Source: Aegilops tauschii subsp. strangulata (lineage: Eukaryota; Streptophyta; Magnoliopsida; Poales; Poaceae). Taken from it: a DNA stretch of 64,000 bases. The position numbers and the translations under genes are program-made. The notes beneath the pieces were generated by a model, which ran no database searches, was not told the origin of the DNA, and was given only the letters and a program-made list of their open reading frames with translations. Where the stretch lies: assembly GCF_002575655.3 (NCBI RefSeq), contig NC_053039.3, positions 45,571,290 through 45,635,289 of the forward strand. Direction: 5' to 3'. The number at the start of each line of letters is the position of its first letter. Within the stretch, counting starts at the first letter, position 1. Of this stretch, positions 22,975-33,713 are shown piece after piece.

Positions 22975-24542
22975 ATGGTTTTCGAAGACAAAAGCAGTAA
23001 GGAGACGTCCAGCCTGTCGTACATGCACTCGACCTCATCCACGGACGGGCTTAACCAGGTGATTTCCCTTGAGCTAGGTTTAGGGTTAGGGTTTCAGATT
23101 TGGGGCTTTTTGATTTGGTTGATTTTGCTGGGTTTTGATTTGGGCATTTTGTTTGTATGAGGTTCGGCAGGTCCCTTTCAGCGTTGAAGATCCAGATTAC
23201 CAGGGGCTTGAGCTGGAAACGATGTCGCCATGTGAGAAGCACGGGTAGGCATCTGAGAGGCTTGTCGCATTTGAAGGAACAGACACAGGGAGAAGGTTCT
23301 TAGCATGTGCAGAGCCGGTATGAATTGTAGGGTGATAGTTGGATATTATGTTTTGGTTGATAGTGTCATTTTATTGTTGGTTTGACAGTGGCATATTGAA
23401 CATGACTACAAGGCCTGATTATTAGGGCATATTCACTTTTGCAACAGCAGTAGTAGTAGTTTCATGACAATGGTACTGTTATTTAGCAGTGGCATTGTTC
23501 TTGGTATCATGTGAAATATTCAGTTTGGGACTTCTACAGGTTTTATGTTGCTGTTGTGGCATTTTTATGTAGTTAATGACAGTGCACTGTTAATTATGTT
23601 GCTGTTACACTTTTACTCCTGTTTGAAACTAAATATTGAGTGCAAATCTGTTCAAATCTGTAGCTGAGTGGTGTTGTAATTTGTCATGCTGTTATTTAGT
23701 GGGTAGGTATATCTCAATTACCAGTGTAGCTTAGTGCTGCTATTATTACCAATTTAGAAAGGAAAAACAGTGGTAGGAACTAATGTAGCTTAGTGCACTA
23801 GTTATTTACCTGTGGTATGAACTAACTTGTTTATTATTTTATCTTTTTGCTCTTTTTGCAGGAAGGGCAGAATTGTGGGTTTGTTGAATGGGTTGATCAC
23901 CAGTGGCCCCCAACAGTGCAAAATGCATTGTTGAAGCTGTGGGCAATGGTTGAAGATAGCAGGAGTGCTAGGGTGAATGATAATCTTGAAAGTTCTTTCA
24001 CTATCCACCATCTGACAGAAGAGAAGAACAAGTTGGAGGCCAACTATGACAAGCTAGTCCAAGATGTGCATGAGCTTATGAGCTTCCAGGAGGAGAGGGT
24101 GGTGGATTTCAGACATCTGCAGTCTGCCATTACATATCAGCATGAATGCAGAAGTGAACTGGTGGCTGATATGAAGGCACAGATGGCAAAGAGAGATGCA
24201 GAGTCTGAGAAGCTTAAGCAGAATTATGAAGTGCTACTAAACCTGACAAGAGCTCAAGCTACAGTCATCCAGAACCTGAAGTTGAAGCATATTACAGACA
24301 AGCAATTGCTTAGTGAAGCTAAGATGAACTTGGAGTTGAAGAATGCAGAGCTCACAAAGTCTGAGGAGAAGCTCACCCAAGATAAGCTAGAGTTGAAGTT
24401 TCAGGTTTCAGATTTGCTTAAGGGAAAGGAAAAGCATGGTGAAGAGATGGTGCAGCTAGAGCTTCAGTTTGCTGAGCTGATGAAGGCAGAGGAGAAGCTG
24501 AAGGAGAAGATCAAGGGGATCCATGCCATCTTAGAGAAGTGA
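22975..24542 (+). pseudogene. GRF-type zinc-finger/coiled-coil protein carried by the MULE
   Basis: Three exons, 22975-23058, 23171-23317 and 23862-24542, join in phase 0 with GT-AG introns; the ATG lies just inside the left terminal repeat. Exons 2 and 3 together form a GRF zinc finger: CEKHG, then GRRFLACAEP, then NCGFVEWVD, giving the conserved G-R-x-F and cysteine spacing. The rest of exon 3 (about 180 residues) is charged, leucine-rich and predicted coiled coil (LTEEKNKLEANYDKL, KSEEKLTQDKLELK). One in-frame TAG at 23246-23248, inside the zinc finger right after CEKHG, breaks it. GRF fingers occur in nucleic-acid-processing proteins and bind single-stranded DNA in some. A role in transposition is inference from position. 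Confidence 0.85.
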
Positions 24543-24942
24543 AGAAAATGAATATGAGACTAGTGGGCAATGTTGGCCTTTTGGGCATGATGGTTGTGTA
24601 GTGTATGGCTCTACTAAATGTGAAGCTCTCTAAGATGAACTATGGCTGTGTATGTATGTAGTAAATATGCTTTTCATCCTTTTGTGAGAAAAGGATGAAC
24701 TATGCATCTAAACTCCACTATGTATTGTGAATAATGGTTGTGTACCCTATAATATGTTGAACTCCAGTAACTATTGTGTGTTATGTTTGCTAGACTTGAA
24801 ATGATGTTATATCATGCATTGGAAGATGGATCAGATATTCTGTGTTATGTTTGCTAGACTTCAGATTATTCTCATGCACTAGGTTTTATATTAGATGATT
24901 ATGTTAGCATTGGAAGACTATTTGATGGTTATGTCAGCACCG

Positions 24943-25850
24943 TAAATCCTAATGGTTAGGTTTAGGTGGCTCCGTCGACTCCGAGGCACCGTAAACCCTA
25001 AAGGTTAGGTTTAGGTGGCTCCGTCGACCCCTAGGCACCGTAAACCCTAATGGTTAGGTTTAGGTGGCTCCGTCGACCCCTAGGCACCGTAAACCCTAAA
25101 GGTTAGGTTTGGGTGGCTCCGTCGACCCCGAGACACTGTAAACCCTAAAGGTTAGGTTTGGGTGGCTCCGTCGACCCCGAGACACCGTAAACCCTAAAGG
25201 TTAGGTTTGGGTGGCTCCGTCGACCCCTAGGCACCGTAAACCGTAATGGTTAGGTTTAGGTGGCTCCATCGACCCCTAGGCACCGTAAACCCTAAAGGTT
25301 AGGTTTGGGTGGCTCCGTCGACCCCTAGGCACCGTAAACCCTAATGGTTAGGTTTGTGTGGCTCCGTCGACCCCGAGACACCGTAAACCCTAAAGGTTAG
25401 GTTTGGGTGGCTCCGTCGACCCCGAGACACCGTAAACCCTAAAGGTTAGGTTTGGGTGGCTCCGTCGACCCTTAGGCACCGTAAACCATAATGGTTAGGT
25501 TTAGGTGGCTCCGTCGACCCCTAGGCACCGTAAACCCTAAAGGTTAGGTTTGGGTGGCTCCGTCAACCCATAGGCACCGTAAACCCTAATGGTTAGGTTT
25601 GGGTGGCTCCGTCGACCCCGAGACACCGTAAACCCTAAAGGTTAGGTTTGGGTGGCTCCGTCGACCCCGAGACACCGTAAACCCTAAAGGTTAGGTTTAG
25701 GTGGCTCGGTCGACCCCTAGGCACCGTAAACCCTACTGGTTAGGTTTGGGTGGCTCCGTCGACCCCGAGACACCGTAAACCCTAAAGGTTAGGTTTGGGT
25801 GGCTCCGTCGACCCCGAGACACCGTAAACACTAATGCTTAGGTTTAGGTT
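24943..25850. repeat. 49-bp minisatellite, 18 complete units plus a partial one
   Basis: The start of GGTTAGG falls at 24954, 25003, 25052 and so on every 49 bases to 25787, with a diverged last unit at 25836. No insertion or deletion is visible in the array. Each unit contains GGCTCCGTCGACC, CACCGTAAACCCTAA and GGTTAGGTTTRGGTGG. Units alternate between CCCTAGGCACC and CCCGAGACACC variants, suggesting higher-order duplication. It lies in the intergenic space between the convergent MULE genes. Confidence 0.97.
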
Positions 25851-26254
25851 GGTTCATCCATATGACCAAATAGCAAAACAATGCCATTAAAGTATGAACA
25901 TAAACCATCAAGTTATCCACCCAAGTGGCATCAGTCCATGAACCATCAAGTTATCCCCAACAGAACCATCAAGATATCCATTGGCATTAGCACAAGTTGC
26001 TTTAGTGGCATCAAACACAAAAGAAAACACATTGTAGTGGCATCAAACTCTAAATAATACACATTGTACCATGAATACAAGTTGCGGATGGATCATCAAA
26101 GCAAAATAAAGCACAATGTATCATCAGCACAAGTTGCTGTAGTGGCATCAAACCAAAATAAAGCATCAGCAGTAGTTACTGGAGTGACATCAAACCAAAA
26201 GATAACATTCCACATTGTAGTAGGTGCGCATTGTAGCATCAGCAGAAGTTTGCA

Positions 26255-29200
26255 TCACCTTCTGCCACCTCTACTAGCATTGAACCAGGCCATCCATCCA
26301 GTGTGTGTGCCATCAGTTGGTGGAGGAGGAGCACTAGAAGTTGAGGCACCATACTGCCTTGGGGCAGAGAAAGGCCTTGAAGAATGATCACCTCTCCCAG
26401 CAGTAGATTGAGCACTAGAAGATGCTCTTCCAGATCCTCTTCCACCACCAGCCCTTCTTCCAGCACCTCTGCCAGCACCACTTCCACCACCTCTTCCAGC
26501 ACTAGCAGAAGCTCTAGGTGTTGCTGAAGCAGTTCTAGGTGTTGCTGAAGCAGCTCTAGGTGTTGCTGCAGGAGCTGTAGGAGCAACACCTCTTCCTTGT
26601 GAATTCCTTGCAGCAGGTTTGGAAAACAATTCAAAGGAAACACACTTAATAATACTACAAGTAAGAAATGTACAAGGGACAAAGGTAATTTACAGAAACA
26701 TCAAAGTGAAGAACTAGTTCAAAGGGCTTACCACATGTTTGTTCTTTCTTAAGGCCGACTCAGGTTTCAACTGTTTAAGGCAGCTTGTGTATTTATGCCC
26801 TTGTAATCAATTGCTACAAGTTATTGTCCCCATTCTTGAGGTGGACTTTGGCTTTGGAACTCCAAATTTTCCCTTTATCCTCTTCTCTTTCTTTCTTCCT
26901 TTCTTGACTTTAAATGCTGGAGGTTCTATGTCTGGACCTGGGGTCTTTGTCCAGTCATGCTCACCAGGGACAGGATATATCATTGGTTCATATGCTGCCA
27001 AGTAATATGGTTTCTCGAAAAATTTGCTTACAAAGTCCTCTGGAAACCTTTTTGCCTTGTTAATTGCTGAGATGGCATGGTTACATGGGACTCCACTGAG
27101 GTCCCACTTTCTGCAACCACAGGTTTCAAGTTCCAAATTGACAGCATGTGTTTGCTCCCCACTAGTTACTTGCCACAAGTTAACACCTGCTTGAATGGGT
27201 TTGCAGTACCTGGCCCTTTCCTTCTCAATCTCCAACTTCTCACTGTAATGTGGTGTGATCTCCCATCTAGCTTCCTTTCCACTCTCTCTCTATTCCTGTG
27301 CCACCTAACCATCTGCTTATCCTTTATGCCATCACACATAGTTCTTATTCGTTTTTTCCTATGATCTAGGATGTACTTGTTAAACACCTCAGACAAATTG
27401 TTGACAACCAAGTCAGTCTTGCAATTTGTGTCAAATGCATGCCCAGCCCAGGTTTTCTTGGGTATTGCACTAAGCCACTGCCAAGCTTCCTCACTCTCAG
27501 CTTTGAGATCATCCATTGCTATATTAAATTTGTGTTCATTATATGCATAACTGCCATTATCCATGCACTTCTTAAGGTCTTCCCCCCTAAAGCCAGCATT
27601 TTGGAAGTTTGCATATATGTGTCTTAAGCAGAATGTTTGATTACTATTAGGAAAAACTCTATCAACTGCAAATAGTAGCCCCTGGTGCACACAATTTAAA
27701 CAGCTAAGCTACTATCTAATACACATGTAAACACATATTTAGCAGGCAATGCAAGGTGGATAGACATACCTTCTGTCTGTCAGACATTATAGTATAAGGA
27801 CCATACTGTCCAACTTCTCCTCCAAGACAAAATTTCAGTTGGTGTAGAAACCAGCACCAGTTTGCTTTGTCCTCTTGTCCAACAATGCCAAATGCCAGTG
27901 GGTATATGTTGTTATTGCCATCCCTACCAGTGGCAGCAAGGATTTGTGCACCAGTGGTTAGCTTGATAAAATATCCATCAATACCTAAAACAGGAAGTAA
28001 ACATAACATGTTAAATGCATTTATATGTGCAAGCTATTGAAACTAACAACATCAAAGTAGTGTACAAGCTAAAATAAACTAACCAATGAATGGTCTACAC
28101 CCCTGTAGAAATCCCTCCCTTGCTCCATTGATGCAGTAAAACATGGCATGGAATCTGGGTCCTGGATGTGGGATTTTTTCAGTGGCTCTTGGAGTTACAG
28201 TGCTGACTACAACTCTACTCCCAGGGTTTGTATCCATGACAGTCTGAGCATAGTCTCTCAGCCTTGGGTATTGCTTCTTATGATCTCCCAACACAGCCTC
28301 AACAGCTAGGTTTTTTGCCCTATATGCCATAGCCTTGGGCACATCCACACCATACTTTTCCATGCAGGCATCAATAAGTGTATGTATGCTAGTAGTGACA
28401 TCAGATCTGAATAGTGGCTCATATTGCTTTGCAAGCCACTTGGCACTTACACTGGTTGTTTTAGTAGAACTAGGGCAAGTGTGTTGTAATCTCATCTTCT
28501 TAATTGCAAAAGTGTTTTCCCCTTTTATAACAGCTGCCACAATGCAGAACTTGCATTGTGAATTCTTGCAATGCACAATGACCCTCTTATCTGAGTTCCT
28601 GTGATACTTGAAGTCTCTGCACTGAGTGATGTGCAAGCTCAACAAAGCATCTCTGAATTGATGTTGATCTATGAAACACATTTGCAGTTGTAGTTGTTGG
28701 TGTGGTTGCTCCAAATCCTCATTGTACCATACTCTAGGTGGCCTCTTCTTTGCCCTGCTCTTCCTTCCTTTAGGTAGCCCAAATGCTAGTGGATGAAACC
28801 CATCATCTTCACTGTCCTTCAATAAACTATTATCTTCTTCATCTGATGATGGTTTCCAATCAGGTTGCACTTCTTCTAAAACACTGGAATGTGACCTTGT
28901 TGTTGGTCCCCTCCTTACTTGCAGCTTCTGCTTCTTCTTTGCTGGCACAGATATTTTTTCTTCCTCTTCTAGAACAATAGGGTCATCATCCTCCAAATCA
29001 TATAATTCCTCTACCTCTGTGTCACCCTCATAATGCACTTGTTCTTCCTCCTCTGTTTCTTCTTCTGATTCTTCATCCTCTGTTTCTTCTTCATGTTGTT
29101 CTTCTACTTATTTCTCTATCTGTCTGTTTCCCTCTTCCATCTCCATGTCTTCAGCATCATTCATTTTCTCATTATAGTTAGGCCTTAAATCCCCAATATA

Positions 29201-29890
29201 ATAAGGGTTAGTGTCACTGTCATATTGCCCTTCAGATGAAGATGCATAACTGCCATCATAGCCATCTTGTTCTTCTTCCGCAACTTCTTTTAACTTTGGA
29301 TTTAGAACACTCCTACTCTCTTGTGTTAAAACAGCAGGGCCTACAGCTGCAATAGAGCAGCTACTCTGACCTTCATAAGCTACACCTTGCTGATCAACAG
29401 CATACACAGGAGGATCAGCCAGATCATAAACCACAGGCTCAGAATAAACAATTGCATCTAATTTTTGCTTCTCTACAAAACCCTTTTGTGCTAAACTGAT
29501 AGCTGGTGGACAAGCCCTAAATAGCAAATTAAGCACCAAACTCTCCTCATTCTGCCTCTTGATCAACTGTAGTTTAACATTACTATCAACCAATTCCAAA
29601 CCCTGCTCTCCTGGGGTCTCCATGTAAAACAGCAGTGAATTATCAATACTAAAGCCTTGTGTTTCCATCAATGCAACCATATTCAGATATGTCACATCTG
29701 AACAACTTAACTTCCTCTCTAACAGATCATTATTGTCAAAATGGATCCTAACATTCCATATGTCTTCATATAAACTACAATTCACATGCAATTTGCCTAA
29801 TCAGTACACTATAACCCTAATTAGCAAATAAATGAGAAGAAAAAAAGACAGAAACAGAAACTTACAGGACGCCGCCGAGCCATGGGTCAT
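26255..29890 (-). pseudogene. mudrA-type (MURA) transposase of the MULE
   Basis: Five exons on the minus strand: 29890-29866, 29796-28084, 27984-27770, 27681-26732 and 26644-26255, all GT-AG and in phase. Parts in order: an N-terminal domain; long acidic stretches and a KKKQK basic patch; a plant MuDR DNA-binding domain (FRDALLSLHITQ...CKNSQCKFCIVA, with C-H residues); a MULE transposase core with GIDGYFIK, then MSDRQKG, then CLRHIYANF and NNLSEVFN; a SWIM zinc finger (CGCRKWDLSGVPCNH); a CCHC knuckle; and a Gly/Arg/Ser-rich tail with TPRAASATPRTASATPR repeats. Lesions: TAA at 29108-29110 in the acidic region, a frameshift at a GA repeat (near 27280-27292), and TGA at 26807-26809 where the second knuckle Cys should be. 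These make it a recent pseudogene. Confidence 0.92.
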
Positions 29891-30016
29891 CTCGTGGCTA
29901 TTGCTAGGGTTCGCCACCCATTGTTGTGCCAGCCGTACCCGAAGAATAAAAATAATTTTTGTAATCCAATAATCGATCTTGGTTAGGATGATTAACCGAG
30001 TTATCCAAAAAATTCT

Positions 30017-30273
30017 GCGTCTTTTTCTATCTTCCCACTCATCTCCACTATACCCCTCGTCTTCTAATTCCTTCCATTCGGGAGCTATACTTGAAATGGC
30101 AATCCATAAAAAAACACCAATACTAAGATCGGCTAAAACAAAATGGGAACCCTGAACAGACCGCCGGTGTTAAGCCGGAGGAAGATAATATAATAGAAAG
30201 AATCTAAAGTGTCGTAGAAAAAACTTCCCGTTATCGAGGACCTCGTTTAAAAAAAATACGCCGTCTGGGAGCA
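30017..30273. other. Probable mosaic of plastid-derived fragments inside the MULE
   Basis: Three adjoining pieces read like grass plastid genes. On the minus strand 30150-30080 encodes [20 protein letters not shown], as in NdhA. It passes directly into 30079-30017, encoding [19 protein letters not shown], as in RpoC1. On the plus strand 30226-30273 encodes SRYRGPR and KKIRRLGA, as at the start of Rps4. These genes are not adjacent in plastid genomes, so the pieces have been joined. Flanking sequence up to about 30400 may also be plastid-derived, but I could not assign it. Identification is from memory of protein families, without a search. Confidence 0.6.
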
Positions 30274-30399
30274 CGCACAGAACCGGAAGCGCCCCTTGTT
30301 TCAAAGAGAGGAGGACGGGTATTATTGAACCATACAAAACAACAAGCGATAAAACCAAAGTGATTGAGTTCAGTAGTTCCTCATAGAAAATTATTGGCT

Positions 30400-30661
30400 C
30401 TGGGGGGAGATCGAGCTTCAAGAAATTGTGAACGGTCTTATCAATACACAAATGCTGCTCCATGGACAGTGCGGGCTCCATGAACTCGTCGTCGTCGCTG
30501 GAATACTCAGAGCTCAAGTAGCCGTCGCCGCCCTCGATTGGAGATCTCCCCTCGATTCCTCCTGTCGCGCCGCTACCGAAGAGGGGAATGTTTGCGCCGC
30601 CGCCATCGCCGTTGCCGCCACCGCCGCTGCCGCCACCACCGCCCGGGGTCGCCGCCGCCAT
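30400..30661 (-). other. Possible leader exon with Gly-rich, acidic reading frame
   Basis: From an ATG at 30661 just inside the right terminal repeat, the minus-strand frame begins MAAATPGG, has a Gly/Ser run, then SSEYSSDDDEFMEP and a leucine-containing segment, before running into the suspected plastid mosaic. It may be a captured host exon or a former part of a MULE gene. No second exon was found, so function is unknown. Confidence 0.35.
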
Positions 30662-30721
30662 CGCCGTAGAGACGCGCGAGGGAGCTAGGGTTCGTCGACG
30701 AATAGAGGAAGAGAAGAAAGG

Positions 30722-30981
30722 AGAGGGAGAGACAGAGCACGGGCCGGTCCGGTTCGAGCCGGACCACACGTATCGAGCGAGCGGGCGGGTGCCGATTCGC
30801 CAGCGTGGCAGCTGACGCGCGGGCCCGGGCGGTCAGTTCCAGCGTCAATACGTAGAAATACTAAGATTAGCTCGATTTGCAACGGTTCGACCCAAACGTG
30901 GTACTGACACGTAAAAATTTCCAAAAGTGGTACCAATTCGCCACCACCGCCCCAAATGTGGTACTATCGTGTAATTATCTC
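30722..30981. repeat. Right terminal inverted repeat of the MULE
   Basis: Complement of the left terminal repeat, ending CGTGTAATTATCTC next to the TGTTTCTTT duplication. Contains about 13 bp (GTACTGACAC region) absent from the left copy. Confidence 0.93.
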
Positions 30982-30990
30982 TGTTTCTTT

Positions 30991-32000
30991 GTGTGATTCA
31001 GTTTGGTATGCTCACCACTGTGTACAAGCATGATTTATAACTTCATAATATATGCTGGTTTTAGCCTGTATTATCTTGCTCTCATGCACGCATGCATGTG
31101 TTTTTCAGACAAGGTAGTAAGAAAGTGCAGAGAAACATGTTCAGACTACATGCATGCATGTACGCACCAGCCTGCCTTGCTATGCATTTTGGCTCCACAA
31201 AGGCCAAATTATGAAGTTTACAGGTGCTAGTTCTGCCATACTAGTAAGATCGATGCCTGTACTATGCGGCCACCGCCTCTCCGGCGGTCATTTCGCCCGC
31301 CAAAGGATGACCCACCACTGCCATGGGGCGGGCACTTCCGGGCCTCCCACTCCTCCTCTGTGAGAAGTGGTTGACTCTGATGCCACTTATAGCCGATAAT
31401 GACTATGAACACGGCGAGTCAAGAGAGAATTTTGTGCTGCGAACATGCGAAAAACGACTGTGGCCTGCGCCCAGGAGATGCCGTACACGAGCCGTCCCAT
31501 CCCACGTCCCAGGCGATCAAGTTACAGGTTCACGTCATGGAAACACTACCTCCGGCTAACAAACAAGCTAAAAAATAGCTGGTGAAATAACAAGATTAAC
31601 TTATAATGTAATCTCGTAAATCAGAAAATAACATGATATATATACTATTACTTTTTTCTATTAATTTTTTTCGAGACAAATATATACTATTACTAAATGT
31701 TGTACTATTAATTAGTGCATTACTTGTGGGTTGTCGCATTTTTTTTACGTGAACTAGCTGGCATTGTTTGTAGGTTGTGATAATTTCTAGCTGGCATTTT
31801 TTTTTGAAACTTCTAGCTGGCATTTCTGACGTGAACTATTAGTGCATTACTAGCTGGCATTTTTTCTTTAGAATAGTCAGGAGTGTTAATTTCCAACTGG
31901 AAGCGCAGTATTTTCTTTTTGCTCACTAATTCGTAAGTTTGGTATATATTTTTAAAATCGTAGGCGCACAGTTACAGAAAACAAAAGAGACCTTCGGAAA
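30991..32000. other. Unassigned DNA with short CTAGCTGGCATT repeats
   Basis: No gene supported. Between about 31750 and 31862 the phrase CTAGCTGGCATT occurs four times, spaced 26-37 bp apart and each followed by T-runs. A GC-rich patch near 31260-31360 contains short open frames only. Confidence 0.5.
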
Positions 32001-32004
32001 TTCG

Positions 32005-32395
32005 TTGGTGCTCCCGGGAGCGCGTGCTCCTGCACGTGAAAAGAATATTTCAAAGTGTGAAAAAAATCCAAACAAAAATTTGACGCATACATCTCGACAT
32101 TATATGTGTGCACATCAAGTTTTGGAGAAAACCGATATTTTTTGTGGCTTGCGTAAATAACACAAAAGGATGTCTTGTGAAAATAATTCTTTAACACCGA
32201 ATTTTGTCTTTTTCACGCACAACACATGAATTGTCGGTTTTTCGCGAAACGACTTTGTGAGCATGTATAATATCGAGATGTACACACCAAGTTCTTGTTT
32301 AGAATTTTTTGACATTTCAAAATATGTTTAAAACATATTTTTTTAAATAGGAGCACGCGTTCCCATGTGCCAAAACACCACTCTCCAGGGCCTAC
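32005..32395. mobile_element. Foldback/MITE-like element with long inverted arms
   Basis: The left arm has GAGCGCGTGCTCCT, then a GAAAAATCCAAACAAAAATTTG-like block, then CATACATCTCGACATTATATG. The right arm read in complement has GAACGCGTGCTCCT, then a TTCTAAACAAGAACTTGG block, then GTACATCTCGATATTATACATG. The two arms are diverged copies facing each other over about 390 bp. Exact ends and the target duplication are not clear. No coding potential. Confidence 0.6.
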
Positions 32396-32935
32396 CACTA
32401 ATTTGTATCATTATCAGATGGGAAAGAGAGGATCTAGAGCTTCGTACTTGATGCCTAATGAACAATACTGTTGATTTCGTTGGTTGGTTTGCTCAAAATC
32501 TAACACGTAACAGTACGTTAATTAGAGGATTTGTATTAAAAAAAGAAATATGCTGGCAGCACAGGTCAGACAGCTCACCCAGGATAGACACATCTGCAAC
32601 AGGATTGCGACGTGTGAGACGCCCGGGCTAATATAAAATTGATACTTTTTGCTGCCTGCTACGGGTTCGTGTTAAATTCATGCCAGATTGTTTCAGAGCA
32701 GTCAAGTCACCGCGCATCAAACAACATCATTGCACTTACTCGAGCCGTGTAGGGAGCTAGCAATGGGCAAAGAACATGCGTTTGCACTATTCCTGTGCCT
32801 GTATATTGCGAGGTGTGTCTCGAAAAAGCCTGCCAGGATTGAATCACATAGCATATTCGCACGAGGCAGATAACGAGCTACCTGTTGCTCGGCCTCTGCG
32901 ACGCCACACTCCACTCTAGGGTCGAACAAAGGCTC

Positions 32936-33183
32936 AAATCTCGCATAGTGGGCGACGCAAGCGTCAATCTGCTGCTAAGCAAACAAAAGAGGTGGAGGAA
33001 AGTGAACAAGATGAATTCGAAGAAAATGCAGAGTCAGAGGAAGAAGATGTTGAGCTTGGAGATGGCAGTGAGGCTGAAGAAAGTGATGAGGCCGAAGAAC
33101 AATATGAGGATGAAGAGGAAGGGAATGATGAAGAAGCTGATGACAAGGATGACGATGATGATAGTGAGGACGATGATGACATG
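32936..33183 (+). other. Acidic open segment, possible exon remnant
   Basis: In one plus frame the sequence reads a basic [16 protein letters not shown] patch followed by about 55 residues that are mostly Glu and Asp. It is open but has no clear start. It ends at the ATGAACCCATCCC start of the first tRNA-like repeat. It resembles the acidic tail of a nuclear protein, but I do not recognise a family, and low-complexity sequence stays open easily. Confidence 0.3.
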
Positions 33184-33262
33184 AACCCATCCCTAGTGCA
33201 GTGGTTAGAATCACGAGCCACCATTCTGGTGGCCCAGGTTCGATCCCTGGAGAGCTCTATTG
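33184..33262 (+). repeat. tRNA-related (SINE-like) repeat, copy 1
   Basis: Has a box A-like TAGTGCAGTGG (33194-33204) and a box B-like GGTTCGATCCC (33237-33247) inside a T-arm stem CCAGG/CCTGG, separated by the usual distance for an RNA polymerase III internal promoter. A second copy in the same orientation lies at 33648. It does not fold into an obvious complete functional tRNA. Confidence 0.5.
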
Positions 33263-33647
33263 AACAAGTATTAAAAAATATTGAACGGGTATTTAAAAAA
33301 TGTTGAACAAGTATTTGAAAAATATTGAATAAGTATTAAAATATTGAAGAAGTATTCAAAAAATGATGAATAAACGTCTGGACAATTTGAACGATATACA
33401 AAAAATGTTGATCACTTATTAGAAAAATGTTTTTGACATATACGAAAATGTAGAGTGAAAACGAAAACAAACATAAGAAAACAAAGAACAAGGAAAAATG
33501 GAGAAGAAAAAAGAAAACCAACAAAAATAGAGAAGAAAAGATAAAGACGGAGAAGAAATTAAAAAACAAACAAAAAACATAAAAATGAGAAAATAGAAAA
33601 ATGAGGTGGTTTTCCTCAAGTAGTTCGCATGTGCTATACTCGTATGA
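33263..33647. repeat. A-rich repeats between the tRNA-like copies
   Basis: Repeated GAACAAGTATT-AAAAATATTG phrases of about 20 bp (33262-33400) are followed by an A-rich stretch of AGAAGAAAA and AAACAAA units. No gene. Confidence 0.6.
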
Positions 33648-33713
33648 ACCCATCCCTAGCGCAATGGCTAGAATTACGAGCCACCACCGTGGCAACCCGG
33701 GTTCAATCCCTTG
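33648..33713 (+). repeat. tRNA-related (SINE-like) repeat, copy 2
   Basis: ACCCATCCCTAGCGCAATGG, ATTACGAGCCACC and GGTTCAATCCC match copy 1 in order, with box A-like TAGCGCAATGG at 33658-33668 and box B-like at 33700-33710. As after copy 1, a GAACAAATATT-AAAAATGTTG phrase follows. Confidence 0.5.

Larger units (their letters stand above)
22642..30981 (-). mobile_element. Complete Mutator-like element (MULE) with two convergent genes, 8.3 kb
   Basis: Long terminal inverted repeats start GAGATAATTACACGATAG and are flanked by the 9-bp duplication TGTTTCTTT (22633-22641 and 30982-30990), diagnostic of Mutator-type transposition. A plus-strand GRF zinc-finger gene reads inward from the left repeat and a minus-strand mudrA-type transposase gene reads inward from the right side. 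A 49-bp minisatellite lies between their 3' ends. Both genes carry stops or frameshifts, so this copy is probably inactive although its ends are complete. Confidence 0.96.

Noticed and set aside
24943..25850. CRISPR array or true interstitial telomere
   Set aside because: Units are contiguous 49-mers without unique spacers, and the telomere-like motif is only a small part of each unit. The genome is a plant.
33184..33262. Functional tRNA gene
   Set aside because: Box A and box B are present, but I could not fit acceptor and anticodon stems of a normal tRNA; a tRNA-derived repeat is more likely.
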